Source of the DNA: an uncultured Lachnospiraceae bacterium
GTDB lineage: Bacteria; Bacillota; Clostridia; Lachnospirales; Lachnospiraceae
Direction: 5' to 3'
NCBI GenBank assembly: GCA_902789175.1
Contig: CADANF010000025.1
Span: 1-47,763, forward strand
DNA length: 47,763 nt
Each line of letters starts with the position of its first letter. Position 1 is the stretch's first letter. The notes beneath the pieces were generated by a model. That model did not search any database and had not been told where the DNA came from. It saw only the letters and a list, made by a program, of their open reading frames with translations. The position numbers and the translations under genes were made by a program. Below are positions 33,537-43,128 of this stretch, piece by piece.

Positions 33537-35039
33537 ATGGGAAAAATGACAGGATTTCTTGATTATGAAAGAACAGATAATGAGATGGTAAGCCCTGAAG
33601 AAAGATTAAAGAATTTTGCTGAATTCCATATTGCCATGGATGAGGAAAAAAGATGTGAGCAGGCTGCCAGATGTATGAATTGTGGAGTTCCTCTTTGCCA
33701 GTCAGCAGTAAAGCTTTCAGGTATGATAACAGGATGTCCTCTTCATAATCTTATTCCGGAATTTAATGATGAATTATTTAAGGGACATATTAAGGAAGCA
33801 TATATAAGACTCCATAAGATAAGCAATTTTCCAGAGTTTACAGGACGCGTTTGTCCTGCACTCTGTGAGAAAGCCTGCATGTGCGGTCTTAATGGAAAAG
33901 CTGTGACAGTCCATGAAAATGAGCTCTTTATAATCGAAGAGGCATTTAAGAGAGGATATGTACAGCCGGAGATACCTAAGGTAAGAAGTGGTATGAAGGT
34001 TGCTGTTGTAGGAGCAGGCCCGGCAGGCCTTGCAGCGGCGGATGACCTTAATTACAGAGGACATTCTGTAACTGTTTTTGAACGTGAAGAAGAGATAGGT
34101 GGTCTTCTTATGTTTGGTATTCCTAATATGAAACTGGATAAGAATGTAATTTTTCGTCGTAAGGCTCTTATGGAAGAAGAAGGAGTTGTTTTTAAAACCG
34201 GCGTAAATGTAGGTGGAAAAGGAAAAGGAGACATTTCTGCAGAGGAGCTGGTTAAAAGTTTTGATGCAATAATTCTCTGCTGTGGCGCAAAAGAAGCAAG
34301 AAGACTCAATGCTGAAGGGATTGACAAGGTTAAGCATGGTATGTACCTGGCAGTGGATTTTCTTACCAGAACAACTAAGGCACTTCTTAAGACAAATAAC
34401 AGATTGCCTGCAGAACTTCCAAAGAAAGACAGCGAAGATTTTATATCAGCTGCGGGAAAGAATGTAGTTATTGTCGGCGGCGGTGATACAGGTAACGATT
34501 GTATAGGTACATGTATGAGAGAAGGTGCCAAGTCTGTTGTTGCTCTTGAAATGATGCCGGAACCACCAATTGAAAGGCTTCCTTCAAATCCATGGCCTGA
34601 GTGGCCTAAGGTTAAAAAGACTGATTATGGCCATGAAGAGGCAATAGCAGTTTTTGGAAAGGATCCAAGACAGTATTCAACAACTGTTAAGAAAGTTGAG
34701 ACAGATAAAGATGGAAATCTAAAGAAGATAGTTACCGTAAAGGTACATTTCGAAGGAAGAAGTCTTGTAGAAGAAGCTGGAACTGAAAAAGAAATTCCAT
34801 GTGATCTTCTTCTTGTGGCAGCGGGATTTACTGGTTGCGAAAACTATACTGCAGATGCTTTTAAGGTAAAAAGAACCGAAAGAAATGTGGTAGAGACAAG
34901 AGAAAATGACTACCAGACCAATGTAGATAAAGTATTTACTGCGGGAGATATGCATAGGGGACAGTCGTTGGTTGTCCATGCCATAGTAGAAGGAAAATCA
35001 GCCGCAGCCGAGGTTGATAGATACCTGATGGGCTACTAG
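33537..35039 (+). CDS. gltD: Glutamate synthase small subunit (NADPH-dependent)
   Basis: 500 residues. The N-terminal Cys clusters for iron-sulfur centres (CEQAARCMNCGVPLCQ, GCPLHNLIPEF, CPALCEKACMCG) are followed by an FAD-binding Rossmann motif VAVVGAGPAGLAAADDL and a second nucleotide-binding motif VVIVGGGDTGNDC for NADPH. It passes electrons from NADPH to GltB. AGGAGGG lies just before its ATG. Its stop codon TAG (35037-35039) falls inside the inverted-repeat end (CTAGTATAACGT) of a repeat element. That element may have supplied the stop or replaced the native end and terminator. Confidence 0.97.
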   Translation: MGKMTGFLDYERTDNEMVSPEERLKNFAEFHIAMDEEKRCEQAARCMNCGVPLCQSAVKLSGMITGCPLHNLIPEFNDELFKGHIKEAYIRLHKISNFPEFTGRVCPALCEKACMCGLNGKAVTVHENELFIIEEAFKRGYVQPEIPKVRSGMKVAVVGAGPAGLAAADDLNYRGHSVTVFEREEEIGGLLMFGIPNMKLDKNVIFRRKALMEEEGVVFKTGVNVGGKGKGDISAEELVKSFDAIILCCGAKEARRLNAEGIDKVKHGMYLAVDFLTRTTKALLKTNNRLPAELPKKDSEDFISAAGKNVVIVGGGDTGNDCIGTCMREGAKSVVALEMMPEPPIERLPSNPWPEWPKVKKTDYGHEEAIAVFGKDPRQYSTTVKKVETDKDGNLKKIVTVKVHFEGRSLVEEAGTEKEIPCDLLLVAAGFTGCENYTADAFKVKRTERNVVETRENDYQTNVDKVFTAGDMHRGQSLVVHAIVEGKSAAAEVDRYLMGY

Positions 35040-35132
35040 TATAACGTCACTTAAATAACTGGACCGAATGCTTGCCTGCTTACATCGATAGCACGCCTCA
35101 AAAATCCTCAGCGTAGCCCGCTACGCCTACGT
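35036..35132 (+). repeat. Diverged copy of a palindromic MITE-like repeat, fused to the gltD stop
   Basis: It begins CTAGTATAACGTCACTTAAA, as does the inverted right end of the element at 38296-38415. It also shares the central palindrome GCGTAGC-CC-GCTACGC (35111-35126) with flanks CCTCA and CTACGT, in the opposite orientation to the 38-kb copy. The right end has decayed or is rearranged, and its limit is uncertain (related sequence may reach about 35185). No clear intrinsic terminator for gltBD is seen, so this palindrome may serve. Confidence 0.6.
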
Positions 35133-35265
35133 ACCTCGGGTGACGGGGTTATGGGACCATTTATTTATGCCTCGAGCTAAAAAGTGGAACCCCTTACTTG
35201 ATATGAGTGAGTGTACAAAGTGCACGAATGTAAATGCTGAATATGTACAAAAAGTACTAATTAAA

Positions 35266-35294
35266 TTGACAATACATAATTAAGGGATTATACT
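35266..35294 (+). promoter_or_regulatory. Strong sigma-A promoter ahead of a riboswitch remnant
   Basis: TTGACA (35266-35271), a 17-base spacer, then TATACT (35289-35294). Transcription would start near 35301, right at the aptamer. Confidence 0.75.
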
Positions 35295-35300
35295 CTGATT

Positions 35301-35360
35301 GTGAACGATACAATGGCAAACACGGAGAAATCCGTGGACGCAAAGCTTGGAGTCTAAGTT
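35301..35360 (+). promoter_or_regulatory. Cyclic di-GMP-I (GEMM) riboswitch, 5' two thirds, apparently truncated
   Basis: The aptamer core is present: GGCAAAC (35315-35321), a P2 stem CACGGA-GAAA-TCCGTG with a GAAA tetraloop (about 35321-35336), then GGACGCAAAGC (35336-35346), the conserved receptor and ligand-binding segment, and the start of P3 (TTGGAGTCTAAG). This order and these motifs match the c-di-GMP-I class. The 3' strand of P3 and an expression platform are not apparent. The sequence runs into a decayed coding region, which suggests a deletion through the riboswitch. The window also encodes a GGDEF enzyme (10593-11804). Confidence 0.75.
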
Positions 35361-35369
35361 TATTATTGA

Positions 35370-35721
35370 CACGCAAAAAAATATAGAGAATTAGCTAAAA
35401 ATAAAGAGTTTATAGATGATATAACAAAAGTTGCTGAAACAACAAAAATATATGAGTTGTTTGCAGTAGAATCATGTATTGTAACTTATAAAACCAATGA
35501 AATAAATGGCGATTATTTGCTGTAGAGGGAAGAAATACTGCTGAGAGGGTTGATCATTACAATATAAGAATCTTAAAGTGGCATTTGAAGATATTCCAAA
35601 TATTAAGGTAATTGATATATCTTTTGCTCAGCAAAGAACAATAAAAAAAGATCTTGAAAAAAATGATGCATTTTTGTTTAGCCAAGGCATGATTGAAAGA
35701 ATCAAGGTTATTGAAGAATAA
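35370..35721 (+). pseudogene. Decayed gene of unknown function behind the riboswitch remnant
   Basis: Three reading-frame pieces follow one another. 35370-35525 (KKYRELAKNKEFIDDITKVA... to NGDYLL-stop) has no start codon. A middle stretch in another frame reads VEGRNTAERVDHYNIR. 35554-35721 reads LKVAFEDIPNIKVIDISFAQ… and ends IERIKVIEE-stop. Joined, they make about 115 residues of plausible soluble protein with two frameshifts. I do not recognise the family. The 5' part seems to have been lost at the riboswitch junction. Confidence 0.6.
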
Positions 35722-35820
35722 CCCGAAAAATAAGTGGTATTTTAATCTTGTCATATATTGGTGGTTTTAGTCATTTAAGTTGTATTTTTTTCGCCTGAAA
35801 AAAATTGCAAAAAAAATTTG

Positions 35821-35849
35821 TTGACAATGGATGAATAAAAGAGTACCAT
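35821..35849 (+). promoter_or_regulatory. glnN: Promoter of glnN
   Basis: TTGACA (35821-35826), 17 bases, TACCAT (35844-35849). The transcript would begin only a few bases before the attenuator hairpin, as for gltB. Confidence 0.7.
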
Positions 35850-35858
35850 AACGAACAT

Positions 35859-35904
35859 AAAAGCAAAGGCGCTTTTCGGATAACACCCGGAAAGCGCCTT
35901 TTTT
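35859..35904 (+). promoter_or_regulatory. glnN: Attenuator of glnN: ANTAR-type hexaloop hairpin overlapping a terminator
   Basis: The 18 bases AAAAGC-AAAGGC-GCTTTT (35859-35876) are identical to the gltB leader hairpin (loop A1, G4). The competing terminator pairs GGCGCTTTTCGG (35868-35879) with CCGGAAAGCGCC (35887-35898), followed by six Ts. The 5' arms are identical in the two leaders, while the loops and 3' arms differ but stay complementary. This indicates selection on the structure. Confidence 0.8.
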
Positions 35905-35950
35905 GCGTTGATAATGAGATAAGCGTCAAAAACAAGTAGCTTGTCTCCAT

Positions 35951-36083
35951 CCATCTAAGATGTAAGAATGCAAGCTTGCTTGCAAATGATAACATCTTAG
36001 ATGGGGGGAGAGGATATTTGTCAAATGACATTTGACGAATATCCGACATCGAGCCGAAGCTTGGCGAAGGCGAGATGCCAAGC
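35951..36083 (+). other. Hairpin-rich 5' leader of glnN
   Basis: Three strong stem-loops stand in a row. The first is CCATCTAAGATGT (35951-35963) with ACATCTTAGATGG (35992-36004), enclosing TGCAAGC/GCTTGCA. The second is GGATATT-T-GTCAAAT with ATTTGAC-G-AATATCC (36012-36044). The third is either GCTTGGC/GCCAAGC (36059-36083) or the alternative CATC-GA-GCC with GGC-GA-GATG (36047-36077). None has a T tract. They may stabilise the mRNA, separate attenuator from ribosome site, or be insertions of repeat units. Confidence 0.6.
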
Positions 36084-36124
36084 AAAAAGAAGTAAGAACA
36101 CAAAATAGTAGGAGGATAAATAAA

Positions 36125-38215
36125 ATGAGTTCAGTACCAGAGTTATTTGGAAGCCTTGTGTTTGATGATAGAACAATGAAGGCAAAACTTGCACCAGAAG
36201 TATATGCTTCACTTAGAAAAACTATTGATGAGGGCGCAAAGCTTGACATCGGTCTTGCAAATGAAGTTGCTCAGGCAATGAAAGAGTGGGCTCTTGAGCA
36301 TGGAGCAACACACTATACTCATTGGTTCCAGCCAATGACAGGAATCACAGCAGAAAAGCATGACAGTTTTATTACACCAGGTGCAGACGGCAGAGTAATA
36401 ATGGAGTTTTCAGGTAAGGAACTCATTAAGGGTGAGCCAGATGCTTCATCATTCCCATCAGGTGGACTTAGAGCTACATTTGAAGCTAGAGGTTATACAG
36501 CTTGGGACCCTACATCATATGCATTTATTAAAGGTAATTCACTTTGTATTCCAACAGCTTTCTGTTCATACGGTGGACAGGCACTTGATAAGAAGACACC
36601 ACTTCTCAGATCTATGGAAGCTCTTAATAAACAGGCTCTTAGAGTTGTTAAGCTCTTTGGAAACGAAGATGTTAAATGTGTTCGTACATCAGTTGGACCT
36701 GAGCAGGAATATTTCCTTGTTGATAAGAAATTATATGATTTAAGACCTGACCTTAAATTCGCAGGACGTACACTTTTTGGAGCACCAGCTCCAAAGGGAC
36801 AGGAACTTTCAGATCATTACTTCGGTGTAATTCCAACAAGAGTTACAAAATATATGGAAGATTTAAATGAAGAGCTTTGGAAGCTTGGTGTATTTGCCAA
36901 GACAGAGCATAACGAAGTTGCTCCAGCTCAGCATGAACTTGCTCCAATCTATTCTTCAACAAACCTTGCTACTGATCAGAACCAGCTTACAATGGAAATT
37001 ATGCAGAAGGTTGCCCTTAAGCATGATCTTGTATGCCTTCTTCATGAGAAGCCGTTTGAAGGTGTAAATGGTTCAGGCAAGCATAATAACTGGTCTATGG
37101 CAACAGATACAGGAATCAATCTTCTTTCACCTGGTGATACACCATATGAAAATGCGCAGTTCCTTACTTTCCTTGTAGCTGTTATTGAAGCAGTAGATGA
37201 ATATCAGGATCTTCTCAGAATTACTGTAGCAACAGCAGGTAACGATCACAGACTTGGCGCAAATGAAGCACCTCCAGCAGTAGTTTCAATGTTCCTTGGA
37301 GATGAACTTACAGGAGTTCTTAAAGCTATTGAAGAAGATGTACCATATGGCGGAGTAGCTAAGAAGCCTATGAAGCTTGGGGTTGATGTTCTTCCATTAT
37401 TTAAGCGTGATTCAACAGATCGTAACAGAACATCACCATTTGCATTTACAGGTAATAAGTTCGAATTTAGAATGCTTGGAAGCCAGAACTCAATAGCATG
37501 TGCAAACATTATGCTTAATGCAGCAGTTGCCAGTGTCCTTCAGAAATATGCAGATATTCTTGAAAATGCAACTGATTTTGAAACAGAACTTCATAAGCTT
37601 ATTCAGAAGACAATTAAGGAGCATAAGAGAATCATTTTCGATGGAAATGGTTATGATGATTCATGGCTTGAAGAAGCTGCAAAGCGTGGCCTTTCAAATT
37701 ACAGAACAACTCCAGATGCACTTCCTCATCTTACAGATAAGAAGAACATGGATATGCTCACAGGCCTTAAGGTTTATGTAGCAAGCGAGCTTGAGTCAAG
37801 AGAAGAAATCTTACTTGATAACTACAACAAGACAATCATAATCGAAGCAAGAACAATGGTTGATATGGCTACAAAGAACATCCTTCCTGCAATTTATGAT
37901 TATGAGTCATCACTTATAAATACTGAGTCTGTAAAGAAGGGACTTGGTCTTGGAGCAGGTAAGTATGAGTCAAAGGTTATTGATATTCTTTCTAAAGATA
38001 TTGATCTTATCTCAGAGAAAGCTGATGAATTATCTGCTACTATCGATGAAGTTTCAAAGATAGAAGATATCAAGGCTCAGTCAGAAGCAATAAGAGATAA
38101 AGTTCTTCCTCTTATGGATGAACTCAGAGCTCCAGCAGATGATGCTGAAAAGAATGTGCCAGAGAAGAATTGGCCATATCCTTCATATGCAAAATTACTT
38201 TTTAGCGTAGACTAA
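36125..38215 (+). CDS. glnN: Type III glutamine synthetase
   Basis: 696 residues, typical of GSIII. An open frame extends upstream to 36032, but ATG 36125 follows AGGAGG (about 36111) and gives the usual N-terminus [18 protein letters not shown]. Conserved GSIII features include [18 protein letters not shown], the [36 protein letters not shown] region, [27 protein letters not shown] and [12 protein letters not shown]. It joins ammonia to glutamate using ATP. It is probably the main glutamine synthetase here, since the GlnA-like protein lacks metal ligands. Expression is controlled by the attenuator at 35859-35904, and a terminator follows the gene. Confidence 0.97.
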   Translation: MSSVPELFGSLVFDDRTMKAKLAPEVYASLRKTIDEGAKLDIGLANEVAQAMKEWALEHGATHYTHWFQPMTGITAEKHDSFITPGADGRVIMEFSGKELIKGEPDASSFPSGGLRATFEARGYTAWDPTSYAFIKGNSLCIPTAFCSYGGQALDKKTPLLRSMEALNKQALRVVKLFGNEDVKCVRTSVGPEQEYFLVDKKLYDLRPDLKFAGRTLFGAPAPKGQELSDHYFGVIPTRVTKYMEDLNEELWKLGVFAKTEHNEVAPAQHELAPIYSSTNLATDQNQLTMEIMQKVALKHDLVCLLHEKPFEGVNGSGKHNNWSMATDTGINLLSPGDTPYENAQFLTFLVAVIEAVDEYQDLLRITVATAGNDHRLGANEAPPAVVSMFLGDELTGVLKAIEEDVPYGGVAKKPMKLGVDVLPLFKRDSTDRNRTSPFAFTGNKFEFRMLGSQNSIACANIMLNAAVASVLQKYADILENATDFETELHKLIQKTIKEHKRIIFDGNGYDDSWLEEAAKRGLSNYRTTPDALPHLTDKKNMDMLTGLKVYVASELESREEILLDNYNKTIIIEARTMVDMATKNILPAIYDYESSLINTESVKKGLGLGAGKYESKVIDILSKDIDLISEKADELSATIDEVSKIEDIKAQSEAIRDKVLPLMDELRAPADDAEKNVPEKNWPYPSYAKLLFSVD

Positions 38216-38253
38216 GATTCTTGGATAGGGAAAGTCTTTAAGTAAATAGATTT

Positions 38254-38293
38254 AAAAAAAGCCTGTTTTCATATTAAGAAAATAGGCTTTTTT
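38254..38293 (+). terminator. Intrinsic terminator after glnN
   Basis: AAAAAAGCCTGTTTTC pairs with GAAAATAGGCTTTTTT around ATATTAA, and the T tract lies in the 3' arm. It is about 40 bases after the stop codon. Confidence 0.88.
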
Positions 38294-38295
38294 AA

Positions 38296-38415
38296 CTAGT
38301 ATAACGTTCGCAAAATAACTGGACTAATGCGCTGAATGCTTGCTCGAGAGTGCGTCTCAAAAAACGTAGGCGTAGCGGGCTACGCTGAGGAGTTATTTAA
38401 GTGACGTTATACTAG
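38296..38415. repeat. 120-bp palindromic MITE-like element
   Basis: The ends CTAGTATAACGT (38296-38307) and ACGTTATACTAG (38404-38415) are perfect inverted repeats. AATAACT and AGTTATT further in also match, and the centre is GCGTAGC-GG-GCTACGC (38370-38385). A related, partly inverted copy lies at 35036. There is no coding capacity. This suggests a non-autonomous mobile or REP-like element family flanking glnN. Confidence 0.75.
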
Positions 38416-38468
38416 GTAAGCAACGTCACCTCAGTAGGTAGGCAACGTCACCTCAGTAGGTAGGCAAG
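38415..38468 (+). repeat. 22-bp tandem repeat, about 2.5 copies
   Basis: GGTARGCAACGTCACCTCAG plus TA occurs at 38415-38436 and 38437-38458 (one difference), with a partial third copy to 38468. Each unit contains AACGTCAC, which echoes the neighbouring element's end sequence, so the array probably grew from the element. Confidence 0.8.
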
Positions 38469-38497
38469 GCTTGATATAGAAGAATTTTAAAAAAATA

Positions 38498-38526
38498 TTG
38501 ACAGTGATATGACACAGGAGTAGAAT
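38498..38526 (+). promoter_or_regulatory. pyrG: Promoter of pyrG
   Basis: TTGACA (38498-38503), a 17-base spacer, then TAGAAT (38521-38526). It lies just upstream of an early terminator. Confidence 0.7.
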
Positions 38527-38539
38527 AGGCGAGTAAAAA

Positions 38540-38585
38540 GGCAAAGAGGTCTTTCTTAAAATCAAGGACCTCTTTGCCTTTTTTT
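38540..38585 (+). terminator. pyrG: Leader terminator (attenuator) of pyrG
   Basis: GGCAAAGAGGTC (38540-38551) pairs perfectly with GACCTCTTTGCC (38567-38578), followed by seven Ts, about 10 bases after the expected transcription start and 200 bases before pyrG. The position implies attenuation control. The initial G-run used for CTP-dependent reiterative initiation in Bacillus pyrG is not seen, and the AAAGGC hexaloop hairpin of gltB/glnN is not reproduced either. The signal is therefore unclear. Confidence 0.8.
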
Positions 38586-38613
38586 GTGCGAAGTCGAGCC
38601 AAAGTCATATATG

Positions 38614-40459
<1,846 letters not shown>

Positions 40460-40524
40460 GCGGTAATTTATATATAGAAAAAGCAACCATTAAACAGTAG
40501 TATTCATAAAACAGGAGAAAAAAC

Positions 40525-41940
40525 ATGGCAATTCACGAGGAATGCGGAGTATTTGGAGTATATTCAAAGGAAATCACAAATGTAGCTGATATTGTTTACT
40601 ATGGCCTTTTTTCACTTCAACATAGAGGTCAGGAAAGCTGCGGGATCGTAGTTAATGATGATGGTGTCTTCGCATCACATAAAGACTTAGGACTTGTAAG
40701 TGAAGTAATGACACATGATGTAATGGAAAAATTTCCTAAGGGAAGAATTGCCGTTGGACATGTAAGATATGGTACTACTGGTGGAAATGAAAGAAGAAAC
40801 TGCCAGCCTATTGAGATAAATCACAAGAAAGGCCGCCTGGCTCTTGCCCATAACGGAAACATCAGTAATGCGGCTGTTCTTCGTGATGAGTTAGAAGAGG
40901 ACGGAGCCATTTTCCATACTTCAAGTGATACAGAGATAATCGCATATCTCGTAACAAGAGAAAGATTAAAGAAACCTTCTATAGAAGAGGCTATTGCATC
41001 AGCGGTAAAAAGACTTGATGGGGCATTTTCCCTTTGCTTCATGTCACCAACAAAAATGATAGCTGTTCGTGATCCAAATGGATTTAGACCTCTTTGCTAT
41101 GGTGTTTTCCCTGACGGAGGATATGTGGTTGCTTCAGAGAGCTGTGCTATAAATGCAGTCGGAGCAAGATTTGTAAGGGATATTGTGCCTGGAGAAATGC
41201 TTGTATTTAACGAAGATGGAATGAAATCAATAACTGATCTTTGCGGAACAAAAGAAAGATCATCTTGTATATTTGAAAATATTTATTTTGCTCGCCCGGA
41301 TTCAGTGATCGATGGCGTATCAGTTCATGATTCGCGTATCAAGGCCGGCAGGATCCTTGCTAAAAATGCACCAGTGGAAGCTGATGTAGTTGTTGGAGTT
41401 CCAGATTCAGGACTTGATGCAGCACTTGGGTTCAGTCTTGAATCAGGAATTCCATACGGAATCGGAATGATAAAGAATAAATATATAGGTAGAACATTTA
41501 TCGCCCCTGAATCAGCTGGAAGAACCCGTCTTGTTCAGATGAAGTTAGCGCCAGTTGTAAGTACTGTAAAGGATAAGAGGGTAGTTCTCATTGATGATTC
41601 TATCGTTCGTGGAACTACAAGCCGTGAGATAATTGAAATGATACGTGAAGCCGGTGCTAAGGAGATACATATGAGAATATCCGCTCCTGCTTTTCTTAAT
41701 CCTTGTTATTATGGCACAGATATCGATTCAAGAGAAAAACTTATAGCAGTAAGTCACTCAACAGAGGAAATCTGCAAAATGATCGGAGCAGATACACTGG
41801 CATACCTCCCAGTGGAATCTCTTAAAGAGCTTGCTAATACTGATAAAATCTGTACTGCATGCTTTACAGGAAAGTATCCTACAAAAATTTTTGGCGATAC
41901 TCGTAAAGATAGGTTTGACAAGAAGTTATCTGAACTGTAA
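40525..41940 (+). CDS. purF: Amidophosphoribosyltransferase (glutamine PRPP amidotransferase)
   Basis: 471 residues. A short propeptide precedes the N-terminal catalytic Cys in MAIHEECGVFGVY. The class II amidotransferase domain has GHVRYGTTG and NGNISN. The phosphoribosyltransferase domain has the PRPP loop VVLIDDSIVRGTTSREI. Cys residues in SSCIFENIYFARPDS, ICTACFTGKYP and elsewhere match the iron-sulfur ligands of the Bacillus-type enzyme. It performs the first step of purine synthesis, using glutamine. It stands outside a pur operon and next to pyrG and carAB. CAGGAG precedes the ATG. Confidence 0.98.
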   Translation: MAIHEECGVFGVYSKEITNVADIVYYGLFSLQHRGQESCGIVVNDDGVFASHKDLGLVSEVMTHDVMEKFPKGRIAVGHVRYGTTGGNERRNCQPIEINHKKGRLALAHNGNISNAAVLRDELEEDGAIFHTSSDTEIIAYLVTRERLKKPSIEEAIASAVKRLDGAFSLCFMSPTKMIAVRDPNGFRPLCYGVFPDGGYVVASESCAINAVGARFVRDIVPGEMLVFNEDGMKSITDLCGTKERSSCIFENIYFARPDSVIDGVSVHDSRIKAGRILAKNAPVEADVVVGVPDSGLDAALGFSLESGIPYGIGMIKNKYIGRTFIAPESAGRTRLVQMKLAPVVSTVKDKRVVLIDDSIVRGTTSREIIEMIREAGAKEIHMRISAPAFLNPCYYGTDIDSREKLIAVSHSTEEICKMIGADTLAYLPVESLKELANTDKICTACFTGKYPTKIFGDTRKDRFDKKLSEL

Positions 41941-42000
41941 AATAATACATTAGAGTTTTGGAACTATAGATTTTTTTTTGTAATTTTTGAGGTAAAAACG

Positions 42001-43128
42001 ATGGAAAAGCAGAAAAGAAAAATCATCATGGAAGACGGAAGTGTCTTCGAAGGAACAGCATTCGGTTATATGGGTGAGGAATCTCAGCCATTAGGCGATT
42101 ATGTTTTTGAAATTGTATTTAATACTTCAATGGTTGGATATCAGGAGATTTTATCTGATCCGTCTTACACGAATCAGGCAGTCGTAATGACATATCCTCT
42201 TATTGGTAATTATGGAATTAATGTAGATGACTATGAGTCATCTGGTTTTAAATTGGGAGCGTTGATCGTACATGAGTACTGTGATGCTCCCTCTAATTTT
42301 AGATGCAGCATGACACTTGCAGAGGCAATGCAGAAATTCAAAATCCCCGGAATCGAAGGGGTAAACACAAGACTACTTACAAGAAAGATCAGAGATGTAG
42401 GTAGCATGAAAGTTCTTCTCACATCAGCAGATACAACTAAAGAAGAAGGTTTAAAGAAGCTTGCTGAAACAGAAATCCCTCATGACAGCGTAGCAAAGGT
42501 TTCAACAAAGAATGTTATCCATTATCTTGTTGAGACTGGAAAGGCTAAGGAACATTATCATATTGTAGCAATCGACTGTGGTATGAAGCAGAATATCGTG
42601 CGTGATATGGTCCAGCTTGGACTTGATGTTACAGTGGTTCCTTATAATACTACTGCAGAAGAGATAATCGCAATGAATCCGGATGCGGTATTCATTTCAA
42701 ATGGCCCTGGCGATCCAACAGATGTTCCGGAGACAATCGCAACAATAAAAGCTCTGATAGGGAAGTATCCTATCATGGGTATCTGTCTCGGACATCAGAT
42801 TATTTCTCTTGCTTACGGTGCAAAGACATATAAGCTTAAGTTTGGACATAGAGGTGGTAACCATCCTGTTAAGCAGCTTTCAACTGGCAGAGTTGATATC
42901 ACATCACAGAATCATTCATATGCTGTTGATGATGAAAGCCTTAAAAATACTCCACTTGAAGTTGCATATGTTAACCTTCTTGATAATACAAATGAAGGTG
43001 TTATATGTAAAAAAGACCATGTAATGAGCGTTCAGTTCCATCCTGAAGCAGCTCCTGGTCCAGAAGATGCTTATTATATTTTTAAAGATTTCGTTAAGAT
43101 GATAGAGGAGGTAAAGACAAATGCCTAA
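42001..43128 (+). CDS. carA: Carbamoyl-phosphate synthase small (glutaminase) subunit
   Basis: 375 residues. The N-terminal CPSase domain includes [22 protein letters not shown] and the VIHEYC region. The C-terminal class I glutaminase has the nucleophile Cys in [10 protein letters not shown], with GHRGGNHPV and the His/Glu of [12 protein letters not shown]. It hydrolyses glutamine and passes ammonia to CarB. GAGGT lies 7-9 bases before ATG 42001. The gene overlaps carB by 8 bases, which couples their translation. The gap after purF holds only a T-rich stretch with no clear terminator. Confidence 0.98.
   Translation: MEKQKRKIIMEDGSVFEGTAFGYMGEESQPLGDYVFEIVFNTSMVGYQEILSDPSYTNQAVVMTYPLIGNYGINVDDYESSGFKLGALIVHEYCDAPSNFRCSMTLAEAMQKFKIPGIEGVNTRLLTRKIRDVGSMKVLLTSADTTKEEGLKKLAETEIPHDSVAKVSTKNVIHYLVETGKAKEHYHIVAIDCGMKQNIVRDMVQLGLDVTVVPYNTTAEEIIAMNPDAVFISNGPGDPTDVPETIATIKALIGKYPIMGICLGHQIISLAYGAKTYKLKFGHRGGNHPVKQLSTGRVDITSQNHSYAVDDESLKNTPLEVAYVNLLDNTNEGVICKKDHVMSVQFHPEAAPGPEDAYYIFKDFVKMIEEVKTNA

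Noticed and set aside
36032-36124. 31-codon upstream extension of glnN
   Set aside because: It runs through the hairpin-rich leader, is Arg/Lys-rich and unlike GSIII N-termini, and lacks a ribosome site. ATG 36125 has AGGAGG.
38415-38468. Short tandem repeats considered as a CRISPR array
   Set aside because: The units are directly adjacent with no unique spacers, and no cas genes are present.
38521-38585. pyrG leader as a third copy of the AAAGGC hexaloop switch
   Set aside because: It has a GGCAAAG string, but no 6-bp stem closes a hexaloop with A1 and G4. It is kept as a separate attenuator.
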